A program made the position numbers and the translations under genes. This document shows positions 35,061-47,290 of a stretch of 64,000 bases of DNA, piece by piece (the first letter of the stretch is position 1; each line of letters begins with the position of its first letter). The notes beneath the pieces were generated by a model. That model saw only the letters and a program-made list of their open reading frames with translations, was not told where the DNA came from and did not search any database. The stretch spans positions 214,129,678 through 214,193,677 of the forward strand of contig NC_134568.1 of NCBI RefSeq assembly GCF_050947875.1. Direction: 5' to 3'. This stretch comes from Dermacentor variabilis. Taxonomy: Eukaryota > Arthropoda > Arachnida > Ixodida > Ixodidae.

Positions 35061-37888
35061 TAGCAGAAACGGTTGGAGTGCTGTATTACTTGACAGCGTT
35101 TGAATGCAAATAATTATATTACTTTTTTTTTTTTCAGTACGGAGCCAGTGTCGAAACCTTTTGAAACCTTTTGTTTAAACCTTTAACTCAAATTTCATGA
35201 AAAAATTGTTAGCGTAACGCTTGTTGTAACTCGTTCAAAACACATTACTTTTATTTCAGTTACATTCTTATGAAGCTAATAGCAGGTAGCCAAATTGTAT
35301 GGCTGGGTTTTATGGGCAGCCAGAGAAAAGCCGCAATGATTTCATCAGATTGTTGGCCAATTGAAAGCTTATTCTCCATCACTATGACGGATGGGGTTTT
35401 GCCTCATGAAGCCACGCCTGGCCCATACCCTTCAGTCATGAATTACGATGCACTGTCAATAAATGTATCAAAGTCACATAATTTTATTTCAAGGTATTTG
35501 CAAACTCTCTTGAAAGAAAGCAAAGATGGTACAGAAGATCCTTTCTGCAGTTTCTTGTGAGGTCTTGTAATTACAGAGTAATTAAATTTCTACTTAGTGT
35601 ATCATCAGTAATATTGCTTTCTTTTTTCATAAAGAGATTTGAATCATCGGCCCAAACTACACGTGCAATTTCATTATTGACTGCAGACATAACGAGAGAT
35701 GAAAAACTACTACTTCACCACTGCTGACATAAAGCGTCATGTCAGCATGTTGAGGTAGTGCCTTTAGTAAAGTGGTCATGTGTAGCAGTGCTCTGCAGTC
35801 TAAAAGCAAATGCAACATTGGCTAAGCAGAGAGATCAATTTACCCACAGATCCTATGTGGCTTTTTTTTATTGCCCCCCATTGCACAGCATTGGTGAAAA
35901 GAATTCGGATTCACAAATATGCACACTGAGACAAAGGGAATACGGGACATCGTAGGAGAGGGCTGCTGATTTATTTTCACCAGCTGCAGTTCTATAGCAT
36001 GCACTGAGACTCTCGGTATACAAGTATTCTTGCCTTCTGTCCCCATTCGAATTTTGAGCCTGCCTCACTTTTTTATGATTTTGTGCTTCGCTGCAGAATG
36101 CTATAGCTACTCAAGCCGCTACAGCAGGCGCCTTCCGAGACTAACCCACTTTGTGAAATTTTCATGTTTTTAATTTGCTTAATACATATACCTGCAGTGA
36201 AAAGCAACTATTTATTGAGCTCATCTGAAAACCAAGGATGTCCTACGATCCAACAGAGAGATGGTGTAGATGGCTGACATGCTTAAGTGACAAATGACGT
36301 CATATTCCAATTTAGAGGAGATTAATTGAAATAGAGGAGCTAATTAAATAGTTAGTTGAACTTTTGTTGATTAGTGCAGTGATATGATTGCTGTCCTTCT
36401 TGCCATTTCTGTCCACTATACTCAAATCATGGTGTATGAGTATAGGGGTATGTTTTCTTTCTTTTTTTGTGTGTTTAAGAAATTTAAACATCTGCAAATA
36501 CGGATACACAACTTTTTCTGGAACACTACCATAGTATTGGGGTTGTGAATATTGGCTCCCCCCCCCCTCTTTTTTTTTTGCCTTTTATGTGAATGGAATC
36601 GCCTCTACATTTTCTGCTACAGGTATCTTGCTGTGCCAGTTGTCTGCATAGCCAAATCATGCTGCTGTTGTCGTGGCACAATTGCATGTAGCAGAAGGTA
36701 TAGGAAAGAGCATAGTGTGTTGTGCTTCTTGCCACCACTTCCAGCTAATTCTTTTATCAGGATGATGTGGATGGGAACATGTTTGGCTTGCCAAGAACGT
36801 GGTTGTCTGGCCACATTCCATAATGTTACTCTATTATACTGAAATTTCTCGGTCTCACAAGTTTATTTTTTTTTATGCAGTGCCATTCAGCGCTAAATTT
36901 ATGGGCATGGCTTAGGAGGGGTGTGAAAGTAGTGTTATACTTACTTGTCACACAGCCACACTCTGCAATAGCCGAACACTATCATCATTTTGCTTATGAA
37001 TGTCTGATCATGCCAAGAAGGGTGTCACTGCTGCTGCTATATAGCAAGAATTATTTATCATACAAGCCATTTGAGGCTAATCTTGATAAAAAAAAGCAGC
37101 TGTGAGGTCTGGTGGATATTGGTCATGTCAATGAAGAAGTTGTAGTGTCTATTGAAACTGCTCATATGACATATATGAGGCAGGGGTATTACATTGTTAA
37201 GACATTTTGTGTGCAAAAGTCATGCTATGCTTAGTTTTCCATAATTGTGAAAGCCAATATCAAATAAGTAAAAAAGAATCAGTTTCATTAACATTTTGTA
37301 GTTTAAATTGTAATATTGGACACTGGCAAGTCTTTGTGTTGATTAACAAGGCCTTCTAAACATTGTGCTATGCAGAAGATACAGTGATCAAAATTTTAAA
37401 GATGGCAGCCATGAAGATAGCTTGCATGTGACATTACAGATTCCACATTATAGCATTATTACAAATGGACAGAACCTCAAAATAAGTGGGGTGGGTTTTG
37501 CTGTGCTCGAAATGGCTGCCGCAACAATCTCTGTGCAAGCTGTCTTTATACTTGGTAAAAGTGTGCAATAGCTTTACAAACATAGCTGCAATGAATGATA
37601 AACACCTACAGACAAGAGCAGTACTAGAAGTGCACAGTATGCCATATAGCAATATACAATACAGTGGGGCAATATGAGAAAAGACAGTAAAATGCAAGTT
37701 TAGTCTGCATTTTAATTTCTTTTCTCATATTGAAGTCATTGAAGAATTACTGATCAGTTGAGCTAGTGCAGCAAACCATTGGCCTATGTATTTGTCTGGT
37801 TTTGGTTAACCTTTATTTTATTTCCTTCAGAAGAAACAAATTACTAAGGGGCTTTTGTGCTGTGTAGGTTTCGTGATCATCATCATCA
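35061..37888. other. Intronic, nothing recognised
   Basis: AT-rich. Open frames (for example 35270-35560 on plus) have no known motif. No CYLD exon and no element ends were recognised. Confidence 0.35.
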
Positions 37889-37900
37889 TCATTATTATTA

Positions 37901-39162
37901 CACTTAGTTTCAAGACTGACAACACTGCAAGATAACCAGTGGAGCCACCAAGTGGCTATTGTGTGTAGCTTTTAGCGCCGAGTGCATTGTGCATTTTGTG
38001 AAGAATACACGAATTTATGTTCCGAATTTTGTCGGTTCAAGTGATATCAGTGAACTTTGTTTTGTTTGTTCGTCATGGATAGTAAAGTGGATCAGAGAGT
38101 AGCCATCAAGTTTTGTGTAAAACTTGGCAAAACAGCCACAGAGACCATGGACATGATTCAAACAGATTACAACAATGATGCTCTTTCTCGAGTGAACATT
38201 TCTGTATGGTATCGTCGTTTTTGTGAGGGTTGGGAGGCGGTCACGGATGACCTTATACCTGGCCATCCAGTAGCTTTTCGAACTGACGAACGAAAGTATT
38301 GAAAAAGTGCATGAAAGCTGACTGACAATTGCTGTCAGTCCCTCAGGATGATTGCGGAGGACTTGAACATTGGTAAGGATACTGTTCGAAAGATCAAGGA
38401 ACAAGATCTACAGAAGAGGATGATTTGTTCTAGATTTGTGCCCCACAGTCTGACAGCAGAGCAAAAAGAAAACTAGGTGTCTTCATGTCAAAGAGTGGGT
38501 CCAACTGGCAGAAAATGACCCAGAATGGTTTAGGAAAATCATAACTGGTGATGAATCACTCTTCCACACGTACGATCCTGCTACAAAGAGACATTCAGCA
38601 GCATGGGTAGGAAAAAATTCCCCACGACCAAAAAAACTCCACATCCTAGAAGTCACATGTAAAGACAATGCTGGTGATGTTTTTCGATTGGCAAGGTGTT
38701 GTTCATAAAGAATTCCAGGACAAACTGTGAATGCTACAATGTACAGAGACATTTTAGCACGCTTACTGCAGCGAATGCAATGGGTCCGTCCAGAAATGAT
38801 TCATTCGGGTGACTGGCTCTTGTTGCACAACAATGCACTGTGCCACAGAGCCATTGAAGTACAGACATCTTTGGCAAAAAAAAAGCAGGTGACAAGTTTC
38901 AACCATCTGCCCTACTCGCCTGACCTGGCCCCAGCAGACTATTTCTTCTTTCGAAAGGTCGAAATGGCGTTGAACAGAAAACATTTTGCCTCTATTTCGG
39001 ACATCCAAAGGGCTGTGATGAAGGAACTCAACACTGTCGGGCAAGAGGACTTCCAGAAAGGAATACAAAAACCATACAGCCATGCAATTACCTGTATACA
39101 ACAAGGATGGTCATATATTGGAAGATTTGCTGCCAGTCTTGAAATTTAGTAGACACACTGTG
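37901..39162 (+). mobile_element. Mariner transposon, near full length, inside a microsatellite
   Basis: Left terminus CACTTAGTTTCAAGACTGAC; right terminus, reversed, CACAGTGTGTCTACTAAATT then TCAAGACTGGCAGC. The shared part is CT(T/A)A(G/A)TTTCAAGACTG(A/G)CA; the left end lacks about 8 bases near the tip. TA dinucleotides flank both ends (37899-37900, 39163-39164), as expected for mariner. Outside them (ATC)n(ATT)n lies on the left and (ATC)n(ATT)n on the right, so the insertion point was within a triplet repeat. 1262 bp is a typical mariner length. Confidence 0.88.
38075..39149 (+). pseudogene. Mariner transposase pseudogene
   Basis: ATG at 38075 opens an N-terminal helix-turn-helix region (VDQRVAIKFCVKLGKTATET, then WYRRFCEGWEAV). 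A stop after DERKY and several frameshifts follow. From about 38480 the catalytic part is readable: EWFRKIITGDESLFHTYDP (first catalytic Asp intact), LLLHNNALCHRAIEVQTSLA (second position, normally HDNA, is Asn here), and YSPDLAPADYFFF with the third Asp. The spacing between second and third positions fits D34D. The Asp-to-Asn change alone would abolish catalysis. The C-terminus ends FAASLEI and overlaps the right TIR. Confidence 0.9.
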
Positions 39163-39163
39163 T

Positions 39164-39231
<68 letters not shown>
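39163..39231. repeat. (ATC)n(ATT)n compound microsatellite
   Basis: Around 13 ATC then 10 ATT triplets immediately right of the mariner; the shorter partner block lies at 37876-37900 to its left. Confidence 0.95.
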
Positions 39232-39232
<1 letters not shown>

Positions 39233-41440
39233 GTCCTACTGCTGAGCACAGCTTTTAGCACAAGAGACCATTCGAGATTCTTGGGAAAATAAAAGCCGAT
39301 TTGATTTTGATTTGGTCATATTTATTCACGTCATGTTGTAGGTAATAAAGCCATTACCAAAATTTAAGTGCCTTATTTTTTATTAACAGTCTCTCTTTTT
39401 CTCTCTCAAAGTTTTGCTGTTGTGACATGCAACTTCATGTGCTTGGGCACTTGTCTAAGTGGTGTTTGTTCTGTTCAGTGTCTTCAGAGAGGTTAAAGTG
39501 CTGAACATTAGAGCATTTCTCGAGTTAATAGCAGGTTTTTATTGCCTAAACACTCTTGGCAAAATTTGGCATTAGACTGAAAAACAAGTACTATGTGCTT
39601 ATGAAAAAGTAACTTCTTCAAGTTGTGAATGTGCTTACTCTCTCTTGAAAAATAGGACACTACCTCTCACTACCAATGCTGATAGTATTATACTCCCTTA
39701 TCATAGTAAATGACTCCGACAAGGTATGTGTATATGCAGTGTTACCCTTGCACAGTACTTAAACCAGTAGAGCTGCCAAAATCTCCAGATGACATCCACT
39801 TACTAGTGGATTGCCACTTACATGCAAACATCAGTCTGTTACAACCATAAGGAAAAACATGAATTTCTCAGGCCAGCTGTATCTGCAGTAAATCCCAATC
39901 TCATACTATTGGCATCTGACAACTTCCTTTGATAAATTCTGTCAGTGCCCACTGGTGTGCTTTCCTGGGAACCTATAAGAACTTGTTGTTGATGCTAGTG
40001 TCAACGAAGCTCTAGATTAGGAGTCTGAAATATGAGACGTTCCGGGCCAAACACATATCGCTTGGCTCCCTGGAGGCTATACTGCGTCATTTCAATAGAG
40101 AAAGGTACTGACAATTTATACCTGGAAAAATGGTAAGAATTAATGGCGAAAAAAGAAACGGGTCATGCAGGCATTGCACAACGGCATAGTGAACCACGTG
40201 TGGTCAATGGGCTGCATTTCTAAGGTCCCTGTTCTACACCGTCAACACCTCTCTTTGGATGCAAAGGACCTTCCTTGGTAACACGTAAGCTTGATCCTGA
40301 CCCTCTGCTACTTAGTGGTAAACGAAATGCACATGTCCACATCAGCCATTATTGCTGTTTGACTTTGGCTGCAAGTTTCTATTACAAACGCTTGAACTGC
40401 TCTGCCATTTGCTTCTGTTGCTCATTCCCCTGCATATTGTGTGTTACTCACTTGACCATTTTTCTGCGCAACTAAATGTGCAGAACCTCCTATCTACTTG
40501 TGAAAAGTTCTGCCCAAATAACCATCACTACATTTTTTTTCCCTGCACCATCATGCAGTTGGCTAAGTAAAGAAGCAGTTTGCTCCCCTTCCCATGCTGA
40601 CTTGTCAGTTGGTCTTGGAGCAGAAGTGTGCCCAGAAAAATTTGCTGTCAGATTTAGTTGTATACCACAGCTGGTGGTTAGTCATGGTTGTGTTGGAGCA
40701 AAACCATATGCTTTAACTTTAGAAATGTTTTCTGTTAGCCCAGCCACTAGGTGAACTTGCTTTGTTTTAGAGATTGCCAATTGGTGTAGCTTGGAGAGAA
40801 GTGTGGCAGAAACGTTTAAAGTTGTCAATGCATGGGTACCGTTGGAGATAAACTGATTCCATGCACAAGGCGATTGTAATCTTAACCTCAAGTTGGTGAA
40901 TTTGATAAAGTGCCATTTCTACTGTTGATTGTCTCTTGGAACTGTTACAATCGTGTTCTTGCAGTCCATTTTTCTCTCGGTGAACCTAGCTTGTGGCCTG
41001 TCATTAAATCCTTCGAAAATGACGATGCATTCTCTTATGTTTCTGTACCTTGACCTTCTAGGATAGTTCAGTCGGTACGGGAAGTACTGCCTAGAAATTC
41101 TGAACATCTGAGCTCAAATTCACACAAAGTATTTATGCTGGAACTGCTCGTAAGAGGAGATGACAGCCAATCACGATGTTGGACATATTAGCAAAGGCTG
41201 CTAGCCAATAGCAAACGGTGCTTACGAATGAAAGGCTTTATGAAATCATTGCCTGATTGTCTTCCCGCTCTGCTACAATGTGGTGAACTATAACCTCGAA
41301 AATTGGCGTATTGTGCAGTGCAGAAAACACTGAATGAACAAGCTAAGTGGATGACAAAGCACTGTGTGTGAGGGTGTCTTATGCCAGCATGATCAATTAA
41401 GTAGGCAGGGGCTTTTACTGGTGATACAAGCGGGTGGCAC
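39232..41440. other. Intronic; possible LINE 3' end at 39236-39315
   Basis: CTACTGCTGAGCACAGCTTT and GGGAAAATAAAAGCCGATTT then GATTTTGATTTGG look like a LINE 3' end with a short tail. From 39320 to 41440 nothing is recognised. Confidence 0.3.
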
Positions 41441-43035
41441 TGGATGGATGGATGGATGTTATGAGCGTCACCTTTGGAACGGGGCGGTGGGTTGTGCCAT
41501 CAAGCTCTTGCTATTATACTGCCGAATGTCCTACCTAAGTTAAACAACAAAAAAAAACCACTATGAACTCCCAGAACCAAATTTTCTGATCCCCTATTGC
41601 GAACTGTGCTTTTGTATGCCTCCGTCTTTTGTCGTTTCCCTACTTTTATTCCATCAATCCACCAATTCTCCAATCGTCTCTTACTAATGCCTCTTGCAGA
41701 CATGTTTGCTTTACCACTGCTCCTGCTGACCCCAAGGGCTTCAAGGAGGCCAGTGGTGCCTAAATCGACCGCTGGGTAGATGTCTTCACATTCTAATAAA
41801 ACATGCTCCATAGTTTCCCTAGCTTTACCGCAGCAAGCACATGCTTCTTCTTCCTTCTTATATCTCGCTTTATAGGTGCGTGTTCTAAGGCATCCTGATC
41901 TCGCTTCGAAAAGTAATGAGCTTCCATTTGAGTTATCATAAATTGTTTCTTTCCTGGTTTCGTTTTTTCCTCTTACGTAGTTACTCATGGCAGGTTTCTT
42001 TTCCATGGCCGCCACCCATGAGATTATTTCGGCCTCTCTGACTTTCCACTTGACGTTCTTTGTTGCTGTGTTGCCCACCCTACAGGCCGCATACTTGCTG
42101 ATAAGCTTCCTAGTTCTTTTCCTCCACTGCGAATCAATGTTTTTCCTGTACAGATACCTCAACACTCTCCCAGCCCATTTACTTTCTTCCATATTCCTCA
42201 GTCATTCTTCATACTCAATTTTACTGCGAGCTTCCCTCACTTCAAAACTAGTCCAGCCCATATCACCCTGCACAGCTTCATTTGTAGTCTTCCCGTGAGC
42301 GCCCAATGCAAGGCGACCCACTGACCTTTGGTTCACATCGAGTCCTGATTGTACCCCTGACTTAAAGCAAACAACCGCCTTTCCAAAAGTAAGTCCTGGA
42401 ACCATTACACCTTTCCACATACCTCGGAGCACCTCGTACCTATTGTATCCCCATAGTGCTCTGTGCTTCATTATGGCTGCATTTCTCTTCCCCTTCACTT
42501 TGGTTGTTTTTTCCTGTGCTTCCATATATCTATTGCCTTCGTTTATCCATATACCAAGGTATTTATATTCTGTTACCCGAGGTATTTCCTGGCCCTGTAT
42601 CACCACTGTCTGTTCGCTGTTTTGATTGAATACCATAACACCTGATTTTCTAACACTAAATTTCAAACCAAAATTGTTGCCTTCCTGTCCACAGATTTGC
42701 TGACAAGCAAATCACTTTGCTTGTCAGCACCAGCTCCTTTTCCACCTGGGTCTCTTTCATGCATGCTCTTTTTTTCCTTCAGATACAACCTTGGCATTGC
42801 CTTGGAAAGATTCGGCTGTTATTTTTTGGATGTAATTTATTGCCGCTTCTCCTTCCAGTCTGTTTTCATCTTCGTCTAGGATATGCTGCTGTATTGTTGT
42901 TGACTTCCTGCCTAATAATTTTATGTGGTTCCAAAATATTCTAGGTGCGGCCTTCTTTTTCTCACGTATTTCTGACAACCAACGTTCACTTTCACTTTTT
43001 AATTTTGCTTGCACCTGTATTTGCACCATAGATTT
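41441..43035 (-). mobile_element. LINE with large internal deletion and (CATC)n tail
   Basis: Minus strand: 43029-42757 encodes a linker (EKKKAAPRIFWNHIKLLGRK, ILDEDENRLEGEAAINYIQK) that normally lies before RT. Then 42666-42200 resumes far downstream with KFSVRKSGVMVFN, TEYKYLGIWINEGNR, ALWGYNRYEVLRGMWKGVMV. After a frame shift 42192-41500 gives KWAGRVLRYLYRKNIDSQWR, REAEIISWVAAMEKKPAMSN, ACACCGKARETMEHVLLECE (a Cys/His finger) and the end. The RT catalytic blocks (with YADD) are missing altogether, and a perfect hairpin marks the junction. The tail is (CATC)n at 41441-41458. Confidence 0.85.
42698..42729. repeat. Perfect hairpin at LINE deletion junction
   Basis: TGCTGACAAGCAAA, loop TCAC, TTTGCTTGTCAGCA: 14 bp perfect arms and a 4-base loop, exactly between the two non-adjacent LINE coding parts. 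Confidence 0.9.
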
Positions 43036-43908
43036 TTTCTCCCATTATATTTGAACTTTGAACTTTATTTGTATCTATACAACATACAGATAGCAGCGGC
43101 ACAGACAAAAAGCCATAAAATCGGCTTGACTAGGTCTGCGTGTTCCATTATTTCCCATTTATAAGGCCAAATTAAAACGCGCCAAGTGTCTCAACGCGCT
43201 GGCTTGCCTGCGAGTAGTTCGTAACTCGAAGGCCCGCTCAGAGGTGTTCAATTGGAATGGTTTCGCATTCACAACTTTTAAGAAATGCTTAGGTGTCCTC
43301 GAATTTTTTTCACTCCGTTTTTCTTTTTTGGTTGCTGATTATTTACGGTACAATAAATTGATACCCTGAAACCTATGTTCCAACTTTTCTATACAATTAT
43401 GCCTCATGAAGTGACGTTTAAAGTTTTCGATATGGTACACCTAAATTGGCTGCCAAAGTGCAGAGGAGCGCAATAATATGAATTTGCCGAAATACCTTGA
43501 ACCGCTGCGTATGTGGGTCACGGGGTGCACAAAATTGGTGAATTTGATAGGGCCACGAATCGGTTGCGCGCCAAGTCGAACTGGCGAAATCGCGTTCACA
43601 TTAAAAGGTAATGTCATCCCCACTCGTTGAAAAGCATCTGAAACCTTTCTGCCACGACTCGAACTACCGCATTGTCTCCCAAGCAAATTTGTATCTCTTG
43701 GGGTAAAAATTGCCATTCACTGTAGCATAATGCTGCGAAGGTAGCCTTTTCAGTTTCCTCGAAAAGCGCACTTCGGAGTTGGTCATATTCGTCGTTTTCC
43801 GAAGATCGAACCAGGTCAACCACCTTTCCTGACACGGAGTAAGACATTTAGGAGGTGAAACTCCCGTCAGCGCGAGCGAGCGCGGGCGACCAGATAAGGT
43901 CACAATTG
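43036..43908. other. Intronic, nothing recognised
   Basis: Short T-rich run and mixed composition. No motif in the open frames. Confidence 0.35.
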
Positions 43909-43916
43909 TTGTATGC

Positions 43917-44157
43917 ACCCGCCGTGGTTGCTCAGTGGCTATGGTGTTGGGCTGCTGAGCACGAGGTCGCGGGATCGAATCCCGGCCACGGCGGCCGCAT
44001 TTCGATGGGGGCGAAATGCGAAAACACCCGTGTACTTAGATTTAGGTGCACGTTAAAGAACCCCAGGTGGTCTAAATTTCCGGAGTCCTCCACTACGGCG
44101 TGCCTCATAATCAGAAAGTGGTTTTGGCAAGTAAAACCCCATTTATTAAAAAAAAAA
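43917..44157 (+). mobile_element. Ruka-type SINE, full length
   Basis: Starts ACCCGCCGTGGTTGCTCAG, B box GGGATCGAATCCC, ends GTAAAACCCC plus A-rich tail. Flanked by TTGTATGC duplications (43909-43916, 44158-44165). Close to the consensus of the copies seen here, so relatively young. Confidence 0.95.
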
Positions 44158-44165
44158 TTGTATGC

Positions 44166-45312
44166 GCCGACGGGGCAGTATACAGTGGCGGCGCCATGCG
44201 GCGCGTCGTAGAAGCCGCAGCGAAAAGAAAATGCAGGGCCTGGGCCGGCGGCTCCGGCGCGCTCTCATCGGCGGTAATTTCTTTCCAGGCCGCCAGGCGC
44301 CGCCAGCCCGATAACGGCTCCGCGGGCTTGTGACCTTTTCTGGTCGCCGCAAACAGCGGAGTTTCCACTCCTAAATGTTTTTTGCTCCGTGATCTGAGCC
44401 AACCAGAAAGCCAGCGTATGGCGACACAGGGTTCACTTAGTTGCTAGTTACTAGAAAGAGTCTGTGTACGAGTGGCGGCGACCGGGGCTGCGAGCCATGT
44501 TGGTGCACTCCGTAGAGAGAACACGCGTACTGTGGCAAGTGCGCGTCGAATGAAGGCTAAACCCCATGAGCGCGATTTTGTGCGCTCCAACCGCTCCAAA
44601 GTAAAAGAAGATAAGCTAAAGACAAAGTAGTGGAAATTTGTTTTTTTTTTAGCATTTTCTAAGGTGCACACGCGCATGTGCGTTAGAACCAGGGAACTTC
44701 GCGAACTGCGACGACGCGGCGGATCCCCCGTATAGACCTTTTGCATCCGCGATGTGGCTTGCGATGTTCTCTGTGATCCCAGAGAACTTCCGGTCAGCCA
44801 TTTTTTGACAGTCCAGTTAGCCAAGAAAAAATAAGTGTTTTGTAGCATAGTTACTCTAGTCACCATAGCATAGTATACTGTAGGCGCATATTCTGGATGT
44901 TTTCAGATATAAATAACGTGCACCGTGCGTCGACTCATGTATGGGAGTTTTTTTTTTTTTTTTTTTGCACTTAACAATACAATTCACTTGTCAAACACTC
45001 CAACTCCCCAACAAAACTGGTGCCAGTTGGAGGGTCCTATAAATTTATAGGCTATTGTAAGTGTTCTTGCGGAGGGCTTAACCGGAAGTCTTCCGGGGAC
45101 TCTGTAAGCATGAAAATGGTCTATACACATGTGCGGAACAACTCGCCGTGAATCCTTACAAATTATGTTTGTTCGCGGCACACGTTGCCGACGCTGACGT
45201 ACACGAATGTTTGATGTCTACAGATCCCTCCGACTATTCGACAATTTCTTTACAGCGAAGCTGCTAAGGGCTACTTTCCCCGCTATCGTTTCCGCGTATA
45301 GAAAAAAATCCC
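44166..45312. other. GC-rich intronic block; repeat fragment at 44548-44580
   Basis: 44170-44340 is very GC- and CpG-rich but has no gene. 44548-44580 carries GGCTAAACCCCATGAGCGCG, the middle block of the repeat at 10800 and 13570. T16 run near 44951. Confidence 0.4.
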
Positions 45313-45480
45313 AAAGATAGTGCAGTGCCGGGCCGACCCGCGGCGGAGGTGAAGCTGGCGTTAAGCACTCCCCATACGTGGGCCTATCCCGAAGATAGTC
45401 AAATGCCGGGCCAACCCACGGCGGAGGTGCAGTTCTCCATTAAAAGGCCCACATACACAGCTTCGCCGGTCATCGTTCCC
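45313..45480 (+). repeat. Two diverged about 80-bp tandem units
   Basis: AAGATAGTGCAGTGCCGGGC then CGACCCGCGGCGGAGGTG (from 45313), and AAGATAGTCAAATGCCGGGC then CAACCCACGGCGGAGGTG (from 45393). Both units then run through a CCCCATACGTGGGC- or GGCCCACATACAC-like stretch. Confidence 0.7.
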
Positions 45481-45529
45481 AGAGTGAAAGGGCACCGAGA
45501 TTCTTTTTTTTTTTTTGTACCGATTAACC

Positions 45530-45800
45530 GCTCCGATGGATAGATGGATGGATAAGGCCCTTTAAATCGGGTGGCGGCACACGCCACGAGCCGTCACTAG
45601 TGATATATTTTGTACTTAGTGGAGGGTGAAGTTTCACTCTTGCCTTGATTTTAGCCACCGATGAAATACCCTCCGTTTGGTTGTTTCTACCCGCTTAAAG
45701 TCTGCTTTGCTTCCACTGGCCCTAAAAGCCAATGCTCTGAAAAATCAGCCCCGTTGCTTTTAAATGTAGGGCGAAGCCCTTTACTCTCAAACATTTGTTG
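45530..45800 (-). mobile_element. LINE 3' fragment with (ATCC)n tail
   Basis: Minus strand ends GGCTCGTGGCGTGTGCCGCC, ACCCGATTTAAAGGGCC and TTATCCATCCATCTATCCAT. The tail type and GGCGTG..GCCGCCACC block are those of tick LINE 3' ends. The upstream minus-strand frame is broken. Confidence 0.5.
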
Positions 45801-46248
45801 AGCGCCCCACGGCGGGTGCATACGGCGCCCAGTGGGAATTGCAACCACTGAAGTGTTCCGACGGGCGGCCTACACACGAACACGTAGTGGAGCCTCGTTG
45901 ACATGCCGCGTTTCCAAATTAAAGACTATGCAGCGACACGCGCAAGCTTAGAAGTGACACTTATATAGCGCTGATTTTATGTAAATGTGCTACATCTGCG
46001 CATATGGCCGCGCTTGGAAAACCACAGAGAAAAATATGCACGAACGCGATCCGACACGCTTGCACGGGACAAATAGGCATAGTCGAATGACCAATGGTTC
46101 ACCTACTTGCTAAAAAGTGGAAAGTGGACCTTGGAAAATGCTTAAAAAAAAACGAAAAAAGGAACGCACGCTTCCACATACTTCGTATTTAGCTTATCTT
46201 ACTAAATGCTAAGCATTTCTTGGCGGCGAACATTTGCCACTTTGACAC

Positions 46249-46272
46249 TATCTATCTATAGATAGATAGATT
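46249..46272. repeat. Palindromic (CTAT/ATAG)n
   Basis: CTATCTATCTATAGATAGAT is self-complementary and could extrude as a cruciform. GGCGCTCTCAT recurs three times just after it. Confidence 0.8.
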
Positions 46273-46404
46273 GGCGCTCTCATGGACTAGCTAGCTAGCC
46301 GCCTACGTCTTGGCGCTCTCATGGGCGCTCTCATTGGCGTACCAAAATTGGCGTAGTATGACAAGAATGCGCGACGAACATAAATGATAGCTCATGATAT
46401 TAAT

Positions 46405-46545
46405 GTCTTAACATGCGTGTCATGTAGGTCATGAAACAGCCGCCCACGTCTTTGTGGTCTCATGGTCGTTTCGTTAGCTTGGTAGGCTCCCCGCACACTG
46501 CCTCGCATAAGATCGATTCCCACAGGGCGTGGGATCTGCTGGCTT
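46405..46545 (+). repeat. tRNA-like repeat, possibly a second SINE family
   Basis: GTTAGCTTGGTAGGCTCC (A-box-like) and AAGATCGATTCCCACAGG (B-box-like) lie about 45 bases apart, followed by a T-rich stretch. It does not fold into a clean tRNA cloverleaf by eye, and no second copy was seen. Confidence 0.35.
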
Positions 46546-46714
46546 TTTTTATTATTATGGAACGGCTGCTGCAACACGACAACGCATGACACCATTTATT
46601 CGACGCACGTTCTTCTCGCTGCGGAATGCACCACCACGGCGCGCAGCCCAGTCCCCGCCGTTCGTGCATACACCCAATAATAATTTTTAAGTTTTGCGGA
46701 ATTTTTACAAATCG

Positions 46715-47290
46715 CCTATTGCAAGTAGCATAATTGTGTCAATTGAATTAGATTATTCAGAGAGGTGCACATTGCTTGCACGAGAAATCGTAGCACATAT
46801 TCAGCTAATTAAAACAATTCACTCATTAACTTCTTAATTACTTCACGGCACATATTGCAATTTACGAATCGTAACCGCCGAGTTTGAAGGCGTATCCATT
46901 TGGAATGAATTTCCAAAATGACACCAGTTTGAAGATGTGCGCCATCAAACTATGTAAAAATGCACTGTTCCACTTTTTTAGCAGAATGCTCTCCTATGCA
47001 TTGGAGCACTAAGGTAGGTAACTGGACGCCCATATATTTCGTCCCACACTTTGGGAAATAATATCTCTAAACTGGTGTCGTCCTGGAGATACAAGTAGAT
47101 CGTCTTGCAAACTCACCGGCTACAATTCGCAAATTGCAATATGTGCCGTAAAGTAATTAAGATCGTCATTAGTGACCTTTTGTTAATTATTTGGATGTGT
47201 GTTGATTTCTAGTGCTAATAATGTCAGCCTCTCTGAATAACCCAGCTCAAGGACAAAAATTATGCTATCTGCCACAAGCGATCTTCAAAA
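46715..47290. mobile_element. Foldback element with about 260-bp arms
   Basis: The left arm has GGATTATTCAGAGAGGT-like sequence, CACGGCACATATTGCAATTT, ACGAATCGTAACCGCCGAGT and ATGACACCAGTTTGAAG. Reversing 47060-47290 gives GGGTTATTCAGAGAGGCTGA, ACGGCACATATTGCAATTTG, CGAATTGTAGCCGGTGAGTT and ACGACACCAGTTTAGAGATA. About 70-75 percent alike over the arms. No coding capacity. Same family as 63195-63680. Confidence 0.8.

Noticed and set aside
41500..42666. Minus-strand frames of 230 and 154 codons as host genes
   Set aside because: They are the post-RT region of a LINE, with a second copy at 47803 and a (CATC)n tail.
43917..44000. tRNA genes at the SINE heads
   Set aside because: A and B boxes are present but no cloverleaf or anticodon arm is maintained; these are tRNA-derived SINE promoters.
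43855..44211. Recurring frame beginning AVVAQWLWCWAAEHEVAGSN at several places
   Set aside because: Translation of the SINE in one frame; the same peptide recurs wherever the SINE does and is not a gene family.
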